DNA of 64,000 bases from Oryza sativa Japonica Group (GCF_034140825.1 NC_089039.1:29152501-29216500); one strand, 5' to 3'. Shown: positions 12,501-29,074, counted from the stretch's first letter. The notes: a model not told the origin generated them from the letters alone. Translations and numbers: made by a program.

Positions 12501-12967
12501 GCTGATTTTCTTCAACAAGCTGAACTGACACTTGATGAGCCTGACCTTGAGAGACTACTGGAAGATCTTGGTGCATTGGACATACAAGGCGATAACGGGC
12601 CTTCATCCACTTCGGTTCCAATGGATGAAATCAACAATCAATTTATCTAGTCTTGCAATCTAGTTATTGAGTTGAATTTGAAGTCAAGGACAAGTTAATT
12701 AATTCTAATTAGTTTAGCGCTGTGGTGATGCTCTACTGTTGATTTATCTACTATGTGAACAATTTTATCTACCATCTATTTGAAGAACACATGTGTTGTG
12801 ATTCCTATTTTTTAAGTCCATATTTCACACTTAGTTTTTTTGTATTTTTAAATTGTATATATGTATATATTCGCGTATCCCCGTATCCATGTTTTTAGGA
12901 AGACGGTGTATCCCGGTAACACCGTATCGCGTATCCGTATCCGTATCAGCGTATCGGGGTAACGCAG
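9503..12967 (+). mobile_element. hAT DNA transposon nested in the Gypsy element
   Basis: The terminal inverted repeats CTACGTTACCCTGATACG (left) and CTGCGTTACCCCGATACG (right, reverse strand) bound 3465 bp. The 8-bp target duplication GCCCCGAC lies at 9495-9502 and 12968-12975, as expected for hAT. Both subterminal regions (9520-9610 and 12865-12960) are packed with GGATACG/CGTATCC motifs, the usual transposase-binding repeats. It carries a decayed transposase gene. Since it lies inside a Gypsy element about half a million years old, it inserted later than that. Confidence 0.92.
10121..12650 (+). pseudogene. hAT transposase gene (BED, DUF659, hAT-C), frameshifted
   Basis: A GC-rich untranslated exon (about 9700-10025) is followed by an intron (GTAAGT at 10026, AG at 10113) and an ATG at 10121. 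An N-terminal BED-like zinc finger (PLWRYVELLEK, then CNQVIHGSYSRVKAHLL) is followed by the DUF659/catalytic part, with SDGWSDAQRRPILNFL, VVQVITDNASNCRAAG and WTPCVVHTLNLALKSI. The C-terminal hAT dimerisation part has the remnant of a SCAERNWSTYGFIH block near 12210-12260. An intron lies at about 10665-10763. Frame is lost three times: a missing T near 10370, an extra A in the run at 11700-11708, and an indel near 12204. The family is clear; this copy should make no full transposase. Confidence 0.85.
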
Positions 12968-13198
12968 GCCCCGACCCGCGCCGTTTGAGGCTGGGACCTG
13001 GGCACGAGCCCTTGTTCAAGCCAAGACACAGAAGGACCGCGGCACAGACCATCCTCGTCTCATACACACAACAAACAGAACTGACGCAGAAATTTCCTCT
13101 TTACTTGATTGCAGATTAAATCAGTCTATACAAGAAGGGGGCCCGAAGGCCTCGGAAGAAGAAGGAAAAGTTATTAAGATTGGCGGGGGCCTGGGGGC

Positions 13199-14437
13199 TC
13201 ACTCCGACGCGCCCGGGTCGTCGGCCTCGTCGTCGCTGTCGTCCGCACCGTCGTCACCGCCCTCCTCGTCGGAGTCGAGCGCGAACGCGAGCCGAGGGGC
13301 CGTACCCTCGAAGCTGTGGACGATGTGGTCGGCGGCGTCCCGGACCTGCGCGCGCGCGCCGTCCTCGGTTCCGAGAGGGAACTCTTCCAGCGCTGCCCAC
13401 GGGGAGAAGTCAGGGTCCCTGGCCTGGTAGCTTGCCAGTACGAGCTCCACTGCACCCCGGGCGAGGTCCCTCGAGGATGACTTGATCGTCTCCTCGAGCT
13501 CCTCGGGGAGCCGCTCGAGGGCCCCGGCCATCTCTGAGAGGCGCTGGGCGAGGCCCCCCTGGTTGGCGGCGTACTTCGCGTACCGCCCGCCCCAGAGGCC
13601 CGCCTGCCGCCCGGCGCGGTCTAGACGGGAGACGGCGTCCCGAAGCATGCCAGGCCCTACCTCGCTCGCCAAGCGGAGGGCCTCGACCTCCCCGGCGGAC
13701 GAGTCCAGCGCGCCCTGCAGCTCGGCGATGGTGTGTTCGGCGGCTGCGAGGCGGGCGGCTAGGTCGCCGTGGCCCGCGGCCGCCCCGCCACTGTGCGCTC
13801 TCGCGTCCAGCTCCTTCGCCCGCGCCTCGAGCTCAGTGGCCCGCTGATCCAGTGCGGCCCTCTCGGCGCGGGCGCCTTCCAGATTGCGGCGTGCCTGCTC
13901 CTCCCGCGCTGCCTCGCGGAGGAACAGGCTGTCCGCCAGCCGCTGCGTCGCGGCCTCGGCCTCCTCGAGAGCTCGCCCCCGCTCGGTGAGCGCGTCCTCG
14001 CGGAGGCGGAGTGCGGACTCCTCTTCGGCGCAGGCGGCCTCGTGCGTCGCCAGTGTTGCCTCCCGGGTGGCGACGGCGGCCTCGCGGTCCGCCAGGTCTC
14101 TCTCCTTCGCGTCCAGGGCGTGGGGGCGCTCCTCCAGCGCCGTGGCGCGAGCCTCAAGGGCCTCTTCGCGCTGCCGGGACGCCGCCTCGTTCTCCGCCGC
14201 CCGCCGTTCCCGGGCAGCGGCGGCGTCAAGGACTTCCCGGGCGGCGTCGAGCTTCTCCTCTAGCTCCGCCGCCCGGCTCCCGTATTGGAGGCGGAGGTCG
14301 TCCCGCGCCTCGTCGAGCACGGCGGTGGCGATGAGGGCAGTCTCCCGCTCCTCCTCCACCTCCCTGGCGAAACGAACCGGCTCGTCCCGATTCGCGCGCT
14401 GCTCGAGTAATGTAGCGGTCTTGAAGAGGCCGCTCAT
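13199..14437 (-). CDS. Antisense coiled-coil ORF of the Tat Gypsy element
   Basis: An uninterrupted antisense frame of about 412 aa from an ATG at 14437 (start MSGLFKTATLLEQRANRD). It is very rich in Ala, Glu and Arg, with long heptad-like stretches such as EALEARATALEERPHALDAK, and predicted to be almost wholly coiled coil. The C-terminus is acidic (DSDEEGGDDGADDSDDEADD). Extra frames, often antisense, between integrase and the 3' LTR are known in Tat-lineage (Retand-like) elements; their function is not established. It is the longest open frame left in this element. GC content is high, as in the rest of the element. Confidence 0.7.
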   Translation of the reverse strand: MSGLFKTATLLEQRANRDEPVRFAREVEEERETALIATAVLDEARDDLRLQYGSRAAELEEKLDAAREVLDAAAARERRAAENEAASRQREEALEARATALEERPHALDAKERDLADREAAVATREATLATHEAACAEEESALRLREDALTERGRALEEAEAATQRLADSLFLREAAREEQARRNLEGARAERAALDQRATELEARAKELDARAHSGGAAAGHGDLAARLAAAEHTIAELQGALDSSAGEVEALRLASEVGPGMLRDAVSRLDRAGRQAGLWGGRYAKYAANQGGLAQRLSEMAGALERLPEELEETIKSSSRDLARGAVELVLASYQARDPDFSPWAALEEFPLGTEDGARAQVRDAADHIVHSFEGTAPRLAFALDSDEEGGDDGADDSDDEADDPGASE

Positions 14438-14602
14438 TATTGTCGGCCGGTTTTCCCTTGCCGATGCGCGCGATTTGCGACCGCTGGGTTTCTGCCCGCC
14501 TGTAGGGACCGGCCCCACCTGTCACCGGGCCTAAGGAGTGGCGTCACGCCCGAGCGCTTCCCTCAAGGGGGGCGATCGCCCTGGCGTAACGCCAGGGGCT
14601 AC

Positions 14603-15621
14603 TGTCGGTGACATGGGGCCGAGGGTATCGTGACTAGAGGCTTGGGTAGCCGCGGTCACCCACGTGGCCTGACCCCCTCAGGGGGGTCGGGCCCGAGGGT
14701 GACGTGGCCACCCCTCCCTCTGTCTCCCCGAAGGGTCGGGCCGCTCCCGTTTCGGCCCCGAGGGCTGGGGCGCCCCGACCCCCTGTGGTTTTGGCGCCAC
14801 GTGTGTGGGTTAGGTGAGCACAGCGGGCTCACCTAACCGCATTTATAGCAGGTTGGACGAGCGCGCCACGCCGCATTTAATGCGGCGCAGCGCACGCTTA
14901 TCCGGTCCGTGACCGGTCGCGGTGTGTGACCGGTCAGATCGCGGGTTAGGTGGCAACAGGCGGCCTGTCACACGCCTCGCCCCGTCCCGTCGGAATGATG
15001 AGAGCTTCCTGGCTCTCGTCCCTAGCCGGAGCTGGCGTGCTAACTCCTGGAGTTGGTATGTCAGTCCCGGTCAGATCCATTCCAGGCTTCAGCGCAAGTA
15101 TGGCAAGGAAGTCGCTGGCCATTAAATGAAGGTTGAAATGGGCGTCCACCGGAAAAGCGGGCGAGCAGGGCAGGAGGCGTGTGCTCTGCTTGTCAGAGGT
15201 CACTTCCGGCTGTAGACTAGCCCTCATTGTAAAAAGCATGTTTCCTTTCTTAGGCAGCAGGAGGCTCATGTGGTGACCCCGGAACAGATAAAAAGGAGGC
15301 CCAGGCCTAGAAAAAGAGAAAAAGAGAAAAGAGGAAGAGGAAGCAGAGGGGTTGGGACTCTGGCGAATGGGTTCTAGAGCCTGAACTCTCTCTCGCTCTC
15401 CGGCTCTCTGTATTCCTTCACACACAGATCCACCAAAACACAGGAGTAGGGTGTTACGCTTCTCAGCGGCCCGAACCTGTCTACGTCGCCCGTGTCTTGT
15501 GCATTTCCTCTCTCGCTGACGTTCCTCAGATCGAGGGCGAAGAACCTCACTTAGCGCCCCCGGCCGAACCGGCAAAGGGGGGCCTGCGCGGTCTCCCGGT
15601 GAGGAGCCCCACGCTCCGTCA
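14603..15621 (+). repeat. 3' LTR of the Gypsy element
   Basis: Partner of 3286-4315, beginning TGTCGGTGACATGGG and ending GTCA at 15621, followed by the ACACC target duplication. A purine/GC-rich segment (CCAGGGGCTAC) precedes it where the polypurine tract would lie. Confidence 0.9.
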
Positions 15622-15638
15622 ACACCTTTGATTTTACA

Positions 15639-15900
15639 CTTCTTTTGGCGGTGAAACCGTGTCCGGAAACAAATTAATCAACAGGCCATATTGACGAGGC
15701 TTCGACACCGTAATAATTCTCGCAGCGTGATTCCATTTTGGAAAGAGAAGAATGGGAACCATCGTCTTTTCAACAACCAAAGCAGAAGCTACAACAATAT
15801 CACTTGCCATGCTGCAGAGAAGGCCGCGTTCATGCATTTAGCTGGAGTGTTAACCGTCAAGTTAGGATAACAATCCACCGCGTCGATACATTATAAACTA
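15639..15900 (-). other. Possible gene remnant, unidentified
   Basis: A minus-strand frame at about 15837-15634 reads smoothly (MASDIVVASALVVEKTMVP, then LLINLFPDTVSPPKEV) and has an amino-acid mix like real protein. I do not recognise it, and it runs into the LTR end at 15638. It may be a fragment of a host gene interrupted by the LTR element, or chance. Low confidence. Confidence 0.25.
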
Positions 15901-16136
15901 CTACCTCCGTTTTTTAATAGATGACGCCGTTGACTTTTTATCACACGATTAACCATTCGTCTTATTCAAAAAATTTACGTAATTATAATTTATTTTGTTG
16001 TGAGTTGTTTTATCACCCAAAGTATTTTAAGCATGATTTATATCTATACATTTACATAAATTTTTTTTGAATAAGACGAATGGTCAAACATATGTTTAAA
16101 AGTCAACGGCGTCATCTATTAAAAAAACGGAGGTAG
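15901..16136. mobile_element. Stowaway-type MITE
   Basis: 236 bp, with inverted ends CTACCTCCGTTTTTTAATAG and the matching ACGGAGGTAG, flanked by TA on both sides (15899-15900, 16137-16138). The subterminal GACGCCGTTGACTTTT repeats in inverted form. This is the Tc1/mariner-derived Stowaway type common in grass genomes. Confidence 0.92.
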
Positions 16137-16138
16137 TA

Positions 16139-17874
16139 TGTCGCAAGAGATAGCCCTATGTATGTTATCACCAAATTTATCCAATACACGAAGGTTTGAG
16201 AGTTTACTAATTAGCTCTAGTGCAGGTCCTAGAAATCGGGTTCACGACATGCCAAAAATCAGGTTCAGAATGTGCCGGTTAGTTTGTTCCTGCAACTAAC
16301 AATGATGATAAAAATAATCAAACCATGAACCAATCGACTAATATATAGTGTAGTAGATACAGATCCGATGGTTAAAATATACATCGGCTAAAGGAAGTGG
16401 AGTAACTATTATAATTTACCTTTATCTTTCATGTTATGAGTTTTTGAAATGCATGAATATTTATGCTTAGGAGTAGAGCAGCCGTCCTAGCTGCCCTTTC
16501 CCTATTTCCGCCATTGGCTGGAGGTCCAATGTAGATATATCTACGGGCTAACTAACCAATACATCATATAACTGAAGTTTAGAGTAATGATAACTCATCA
16601 GCTAGAACTCTAACATACGCTGCATAAAAACCTATACACTTAGTAGAATTAAACTTATTAGCAATAATCTAATAGATTGGAACCTAACCAAAACAATATA
16701 AGATTGAAGATAATAAGAAAAATCTATTTAGCCAATAGATCTATATAAACGTGATGGATATACCAGATCTAACTAAGAAATCAAAACGATGCAGCCTTAG
16801 TCGAAGCCGGTACAACAAGATAAATTGATGACCATAAAGCCTAGTCAAAATATTGAGCGGAACCCGAAAAAGTCCTAACTATACCAGTACAATTGACGGG
16901 GTGACATGACTTACCCCATTCGCCAAATATCGAATTTAACCGATACAGCCCCGCTCGAGAATATGAACCACATAAACTACAACTAGGGTGGTGATGTGCC
17001 GAAATACAATTGTATCAATACGAGGAGATGTCTTACAAAGATCTCGGGTGTACATATTTATACTCTAACATGAATAAGATTTCCTAAAAATAAAAATAAA
17101 TAATCCTACCTATTTAGAAGATATACTAAGAAAATATGAAATTTCCTTGCCCTGGTATTATGATTCTCTTTGAACTCACCCTAATCTAAATACATTTCCA
17201 TCTAATCCGTTTTTTCCTTTAACCGAATCCAGGAAAGAACAGTACCAAATTCTGACGTTAACGGAATTTATTATTTGCTATTTTGTCTTTTTTTTCTCCT
17301 TTCAATATATGTGAATGCAATATACAAACTCTCTTCTTATAATACAACAAAGATAAAGAAATCCAAGGCGTATTACAAAAAAGTTCACAAGTCCTAATAG
17401 TCCTAAACTGCAATTAGAGCCAAATGTGCGGGACCAAAGAGCAAAAGGTACATGAACTTCTAGAGCCAGTCCAAACTCCAAAGTGATAGACTGACTAGCT
17501 CACACGCTGCTTTGCTCCTGAGCTCACACAATCGCCTTCGTTCTATGGCCCTCATGGATCCACAAATCCCCCTTTCTCCTCCTCCGCATGCTCCATATTT
17601 AAATCCCCCACACCCTCCGTCCCTCCATCCGGAGCCGCCACTTCCTTCCTTCCAAAAAGGAAGAGGGGAAAAAAAATCTATAGCCACCAAATTGAGCAAG
17701 ATTCTCACACGAAACCAATCACAAGCTAGCATTCGTTTAATTTCTTGGCTGCTATTGTCCGGGGAAGAGGTTCTTGGTGTCCAAAGAATTTGTCGGTTCT
17801 AGGGAGCTCCAAGTTGCTGTAGCTTCATTTCTTGGTTCTTTGGGTTCTTGGATTGGCGGTACTGATTGTGGGAG
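16139..17874. other. Intergenic stretch; promoter side of the SPS gene
   Basis: AT-rich, with no coding exon I can support. From about 17550 to 17874 the sequence becomes pyrimidine- and C-rich (CCTCCGCATGCTCC, CCTTCCTTCC), as in a plant 5' leader, and this leads to the ATG at 17875. A TATA-like block, CCATATTTAAATCC, lies near 17592-17604. Confidence 0.5.
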
Positions 17875-20632
17875 ATGTTGTCTGTGAGCTGCCCGAGAGT
17901 GTACATGAGCAGGAAGGCGCTGGATTTCGGTCAGCTGGCCTCCTGCCGGTGCCGTTGGGCTGGCCGGTCCGGCATGCGGGTGGCGCCGAGGCGGCGCATG
18001 CCATGTGTTTGTTTCGTGGCCTCACCGAGCCAGCCAGGTTCTTCATCCTGCAGCTCTTGTTCCTATTGGTCTGTTGAGCCGCTGTGTTTTGGAGTGAGCT
18101 GAGCTAACGACTTAGCGTATTTGCGCAGGCCTTGCTGCAGTTGATGTGCCAGCAGAGGCGATTTCTAGTGCGAGAACAACAACAATGATCCCTGAGCGAA
18201 TTTCTGTTTCTTCACTTTTGGAGGTTGTCTCCGACGACCTGCTGAAACTCAACAATAATCTGAAATCGGTGAGCTTCTTCTGAAGGCCACATCTTTTGTT
18301 TGATTTACTCAGAATTGCGTTAAATAGAGATGCATTCATGTAGGCTATACATTTCTTACTCAATAGTTTCTCTTTCTGTGAATTCGTCTGATACATTATC
18401 ATGGTTGAAATGAGTTAAGTCTAGTTTTTTTTTTTCTTCGAATGCGCAAGAGCCTTGCATGCCGATATATTAGCAGAAGAAAAAACTTTTACAACTGTGA
18501 CCCGCTGAGCGGTCATGGGGAGAGTCAAGTCTACTTAAGATTTAAGAATCTAATCAGGAAGAAGCTATGATCAGAGTTAACTCATTTCGATTCTTAAACT
18601 GGCAGAACCAGCATCTTGATAGCTAGTAAATACTTGGCACTTGCGCCTTATATACCAAAGCCGCTCACAGACTATAGTTCGATCAGTTCAGTATCATGAG
18701 TAACAACTTAAGCTACTATGCTTGGTTCATTTAGTTGTAAGGAAAATATGTCAAAACTCTGAAAGGAAAGAAGTAGCATCATTTTCGATTAGCACATGTA
18801 CTTATGAAGTTGACTGCTGAATGCACGAGAATATAGAGAAGTACCGTACAGTTGCCTCCCGTGCATCCCCTAGAAACCATCCTACAGTCTTTATTTGCTG
18901 GCCCCATGTTTTGATGACTTGGACTTAGCATCACCAGGAGTACGCGGACAGATTTTTCTGGCTCTTATTTCCTATATCTGTAGGCTCCATAATACTTTTG
19001 AATGGCTCGCGTGTTGTTGAATTGCTAGTTTGCTACTAGTCTTCCTACTCCGACCAAAATATACATATTTTTTGTGGTTCTGCACAACACACGATTCTCC
19101 CTCAAAAACTACAACAGTTTCTTGTTTGTACTCCATCCACAGATCATCATTTTTTTGTATAATTAAGAGAGCATACTTCAGAGCATTACATATTGAATAC
19201 ATATATCTTCACTAATTTGCTTCATATAGTGTGTGAGCACTTGAGTAGAGAAAAATTTGCTAGGCTAGTTCTTTGTGTTTTTCCTACCTACCAGGCTACC
19301 GCAGCAACTAGCTGACATAATTTTAATAGCTTGTTGGTGCAGAAAATCCAGTTTTAGTTTCTGCGGCAGAACAAATTTTCGGTGCTGGTGGAAAAAGGTT
19401 AAGACCAGCATTAGTTTTTCTGGTGTCCAGAGCAACTGCTGAATTAGCTGGTTTGTTGTAAGTTACTCGTGTTGCAGCTCTACTACTTATAATTAGGTGT
19501 TTTGCAATTATGCACTCAATCCTTTTGTTTTTTTTGCAATTCAGGGAGCTTACTACAGAGCATCAACGCCTGGCAGAGATCATAGAGATGATTCACACAG
19601 CAAGTTTAATACATGATGATGTCATAGATGATAGTGGCATGAGGAGAGGTACATATCATTCTATTACAAACAAGTCGCTGTCAATAAATATCGCTGTTTC
19701 TTTCCTTTTCATTTTGGTTCATAGCCTCTTAGAAACAATTTATACATATTCTTTATGCCTGGCAGAATGTGTGGGTTTCTTTTGCTTTTTGCCTTTTTGG
19801 GTGGTTCATGTACTTTGGACATTGGTAAGAACCAATTGACCAATTTATTCTGAAACGCATCTGATTATATTCAGGGAAAGAAACTATTCATCAGCTATAT
19901 GGAACACGGGTGGCCGTACTTGCTGGTGATTTTATGTTTGCACAATCTTCTTGGTTCCTAGCGAACTTAGAAAACATCGAAGTTATTAAGCTCATCAGCC
20001 AGGTAATGAATGAAGAGCAAACTTCCATCTCTTCATTAAGACTGTGCTCCTGCATTGTTTGCTTATAGATGATGTGTTCACAGGTGATCAAGGACTTTGC
20101 CAGTGGTGAGATAAAACAAGCATCTACTCTTTTTGACTGCGACGTCACCCTTGATGATTACTTGCTCAAGAGCTATTATAAAACCGCTTCGTTGCTCGCC
20201 TCAAGCACAAGATCTGCTGCAATATTCAGTGGTGTAAGCACCACTATATGCGAACAAATGTATGAATACGGCAGGAATCTCGGGCTCTCGTTCCAGGTAG
20301 TAGATGATATTCTTGACTTTACCCAATCAGCTGAGCAACTTGGGAAACCAGCAGGGAGTGACTTAGCAAAGGGAAACCTGACAGCTCCAGTCATATTCGC
20401 TTTGCAAGATGAACCCAAACTAAGGGAGATAATCGATTCTGAGTTCAGTGAAAGTGATTCATTGGCTACTGCAATCGACTTGGTTCACAGAAGTGGTGGA
20501 ATAAGAAGGGCGCAGGAGCTTGCAAAGGAGAAAGGTGACTTGGCTCTCCAAAATTTGCAGTGCCTTCCCAAGAGCCAGTTCAGAAGTACCCTTGAGAACG
20601 TGGTGAAATATAATCTTCAGAGGATTGACTGA
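17875..20632 (+). CDS. SPS2: Solanesyl diphosphate synthase, plastid type
   Basis: Makes the long prenyl chain (C45, perhaps C40-C50) for plastoquinone and related quinones by adding isopentenyl diphosphate units to an allylic primer. Six exons with GT-AG junctions: 17875-18037, 18129-18268, 19330-19457, 19545-19648, 19875-20002, 20084-20632, giving 403 aa. The N-terminal ~75 residues are Cys/Ser/Arg-rich without acidic residues, like a plastid transit peptide. The trans-prenyltransferase fold follows: [13 protein letters not shown], first aspartate-rich motif DDVID at residues 168-172, second DDILD at 295-299, and the C-terminal end [11 protein letters not shown]. The length and start match my memory of rice OsSPS2; the rice paralogue SPS1 is mitochondrial. 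The third exon uses the AG at 19328-19329, the acceptor that keeps the frame. No damage seen. Confidence 0.93.
18425..18530 (-). mobile_element. 3' end of a LINE-like retroposon in SPS intron 2
   Basis: On the minus strand the sequence reads GGCATGCAAGGCTCTTGCGC and ends in a poly(A) run (seen as T at 18425-18436). This tail is common to grass non-LTR retroposons. Only the 3' end is present. It lies in the 1.06-kb intron 2 and does not touch an exon. Confidence 0.5.
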
Positions 20633-22290
20633 TGGATTCACTTGATTCCTCTGAATCACTTGATTTCTCTGAATATAAGATGCTCGCACCCATGTGGGTT
20701 AGTAGCTCCCAAAGAAGTTCATCTTGCTAGAATAATGTCGATCTTGGGAAGATGATTACAAGCAGCAACTTTTTGTTGTGGATCCACCACCAACATGTAT
20801 CATAGCATCCTATTTTGCAGTTTATGTAACTACAAGGCAGATAAAGGAACTAAGGAAGCATAGTGTATATTTCATAGTAGTTTCAGCTTCTTGATACACG
20901 AAATAGTATTTTTTTCCCCTCCCCTTTCTGCCATTTCATTTGTCATTGGAGAACGACTATGAATTAATTAACATGATTATACTTTATAGCCAGCACACTG
21001 CGAGTCACATGGGCACCTATCGATTATTGGAAAACAGCATTTAGATTCTGGAATAACGTGATACTGCTACGAGATTCCATCATGTCTCCGTCTGTGCACT
21101 TGAATGGTACTGTAAGCCTGTAATCAGTGATCGCTATCACTAATTTTCAGAGCATGGACAGTGTCCTGGAACAACTTGTGATGACGCTAGTCAATGGACA
21201 CATCTAATGCGATATGAATAGCGAGATGGACATTGTAACGCACAGAAACTCTCCCATCATGCAGGAGTTCACTACTAGTGTCAAAGCATGTTTTACTTGT
21301 TAATTAATTGTGGCAGAGGAGGCACCGTGTGTGTCGGTGCGTGCCGTAAGATCGATGGACGCGTCTCCTGTAATCCTAACATGTGATGTGGAGCTGTCGC
21401 TTTGTAGTACATCTTATTAAAAGATTAGGCTGCTTGATGCAGGAAGGAAGGTGATGTTTTTTTGGCAGGTAGGCAATGAAGAACAATTTTCTTTTACATT
21501 ACAAAAGGCTACAGTCTGATTGCAAAAGGCAAGCTGTGACTTCAAGGCAAACTGGTTAGTTCACATCTCAATTCCGTCAGAAAATGCCTGCCACCTAAAC
21601 CACACAGTCCCCGTGCTAAAAGGCACACATTACCAACCTGACCTACATCCATCACCAGATTAACAAAAACCAATACTGCTGGACTGCTGGTTACTACCAT
21701 AACAAAAGGAAAATGAGGAAAAAAATGAAATCTAGATGGTTGGTCCATTAAGTTCATAGAAAGTTACCTTTGAGTTCCCAGATGACTACTCACCCTTAAT
21801 GATGTTGAGAAATATTTGATACGAAAAGGTGACAAAGTCACACCGATTAATTATCAAATAAGAGTCATTCTTAGAGATCTCTCGAATTATACATAAATTT
21901 CTTTTTTAAATGATATTATAGTATAAGATTCTTCAATTCTAAATATATACGGCTCAAGATCCGAGCACGTGAAGCTCCATCTCTACATGCTCATGAGCAT
22001 CCCGTACTATTCCCATACTATTTAAGTTATGGTTTTCTCTCTCAAAAAATATGGGTGGAAACGAGACGGATATTTTTCACCCGTCCGCCAATCTGAGGCT
22101 CATGAAAAATATATAGGAGAGAAAATAAATATCGGTTACTATTCGTGTTCGGATTCAAACCCACTAAAAATATGAGTTAGAATATAGAAAGAGTTGTATC
22201 CATCTGTATGTCTCTGATTATCAAACATGTTAATGAAAAGATTAATTAATGATTATTTTATGGGCTCACAAATAATATTACACATTTTTT

Positions 22291-22337
<47 letters not shown>

Positions 22338-22560
22338 AACTTTTTTTAACACTTTAATTGAATTGTATCCCTTACTTTGATATTTATTTATGGATTAGGG
22401 ACACAACTAGATATCCGTTTTGAATCTAATTCTGAGAAAGAAAAATTTTGGTACATGATGAGTGATATATTGTCGGCACTAGCTGCACCCGCACCCGGGT
22501 CTGACTTGGAAGAAAAATACGAAATATGATACATGAATAATATGTTTTTACTGTACTCCA
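20633..22560. other. SPS 3' region and intergenic DNA
   Basis: Positions 20633 to about 20900 fit the 3' untranslated part of SPS. The rest is AT-rich with no gene I can support. One frame on the minus strand (21757-21542) is short, lacks motifs and is not counted as a gene. Confidence 0.5.
22294..22332. repeat. (TA)n microsatellite
   Basis: An uninterrupted TA run of about 39 bases in the intergenic region upstream of the MAP kinase gene. Confidence 0.95.
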
Positions 22561-23137
22561 CCCAATTTCACACTTAAAAAAAAAGTAAAAAAAACTGTAA
22601 TAAAAGGAGGGTGTGGGAGGTTGATACGTTCCAAAGAAGGATGGCCGTCAAGATGCGGATCGGACGGCGAAGAGCAATCCAGCAGGGTATTGCTGAGGTC
22701 CGCATCCCACCCGCCGCATGTGGCCCGGAGCGCACATACAAAACCATCCTTGCAGTATTTGATTTACGGCACCACGAATCCACACACACCATCTCTCGCG
22801 AAATTAATCCGCTCCCCTCCTTTTGATTTCGAGCCTTTCCCCCCGTTACTCCTCTCCTCCTCTTCCTCTTTCCCCTTCCTCTCTCTCGTGCTCCTCTCAG
22901 GCGGACGCCGCGAGATCGGGAGGAGGCGGACGCGGCGGGAGAGGCCATCGGCCATCGCCATCGCCTTCACCATCACCGACCGCGCGCCGGCAGCGGCGGT
23001 GCTCGCGACTCGCGCGGTGTGGATTTGTGGGGGGCAGGGGGGATTCGAGTGGCGGCGCGTTTGGGGTTGTCGCGAGGCGGATTCGAGGGGGGCGCTGTGG
23101 GAGTTGGTCTGGGGGGAGAGATCTGTAAGGGAGCGGA
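22561..23137 (+). promoter_or_regulatory. MAP kinase promoter and 5' leader
   Basis: AT-rich DNA turns at about 22800 into a pyrimidine-rich, then GC-rich leader (CTCTCTCGTGCTCCTCTCAG) up to the ATG at 23138. CTCTC-rich leaders are usual in grass genes. No upstream frame with a good start is obvious. Confidence 0.45.
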
Positions 23138-28346
<5,209 letters not shown>

Positions 28347-29074
28347 TAGTGGCTAACAGCCTAAATTGATTGGCATATATTGGATTTCGTTGCTGGATTG
28401 GCTCCTAATTATTTACCAGCCACCAGTAATAAACGGAGAAGTTTGCCTGGAAGATGGTCAGATGGATGAGGACGACTATTAGAGGTGATTCAGTTTGACC
28501 TCTTCCACTTGTTGTTTCACCTGATCAGCTAGGTACAATTGTCTTTCTTCTCTGTGCACCAGACAAACAACAGAGATGTACCCAGCGACATACTCTTTCT
28601 TGCTAAATTACAAATACTACATCACACAGGTCAGCAGAAATTTCACTCTTCCACCTTGCTACTTGTAGTTATTACTAGTAGAGACTAGAACAACAGAGAT
28701 GTTTACGCGCAAAGCAAGTACGTTCTCCTCACAGCTGAAGACATCTGGCTTCAATGTTTACAGCACGTGACGCCGTGATTTGGGACGACTACTTTTTGAC
28801 AAGTCGATGATAATTGAAGTCTATGCGTTTGAAACGTCTGTTCAAGGTATGCTTCCGAGAATTTCTACCGGAGCATACTTACGTACACAATTTTTTAATT
28901 AAGACCACCAAATGCCAACCTATTTAAGGCTCTCCGAATGCCTCCATTTCCCAAGCACACCGGCTCGATCAGCTGTCAACACTAATCGAAACCTCCTTGC
29001 AAAATTGCAAATTTGCAATACATCACTCAGCCGATAAGCCACGTTGAGCCCGCGACAGCCGACGCGGGCGCGCC
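28347..29074 (+). other. MAPK 3' end and carboxypeptidase 1 promoter
   Basis: The first part fits the kinase 3' untranslated region. From about 28485 the sequence (GATTCAGTTTGACCTCTTCC, then TGTTTCACCTGATCAG) matches 32760-32830 upstream of carboxypeptidase 2, so this is the left part of the tandemly duplicated unit. A TATA-like TATTTAAG lies at 28921-28928, about 150 bp before the ATG. Confidence 0.5.

Larger units (their letters stand above)
3286..15621 (+). mobile_element. Tat-lineage Ty3/Gypsy LTR retrotransposon, broken
   Basis: Two LTRs of 1030 bp (3286-4315) and 1019 bp (14603-15621) both begin TGTCGGTGACATGGG and end GTCA. They are flanked by the target duplication ACACC at 3281-3285 and 15622-15626. 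Inside are a primer-binding site, gag, protease, RNase H, integrase and an antisense reading frame near the 3' LTR. An additional RNase H and an extra antisense frame are known traits of the Tat lineage. A hAT transposon (9503-12967) sits between integrase and the antisense frame. The coding region is broken, with several breaks. By hand I count roughly 14 substitutions between the LTRs, about 1.4%. With the usual rice LTR rate (1.3e-8 per site per year) this gives an age near half a million years. Confidence 0.92.

Noticed and set aside
13884-14534. Plus-strand Ser/Arg-rich frame over the antisense coiled-coil region
   Set aside because: Shadow of the antisense frame; no motif, composition driven by GC.
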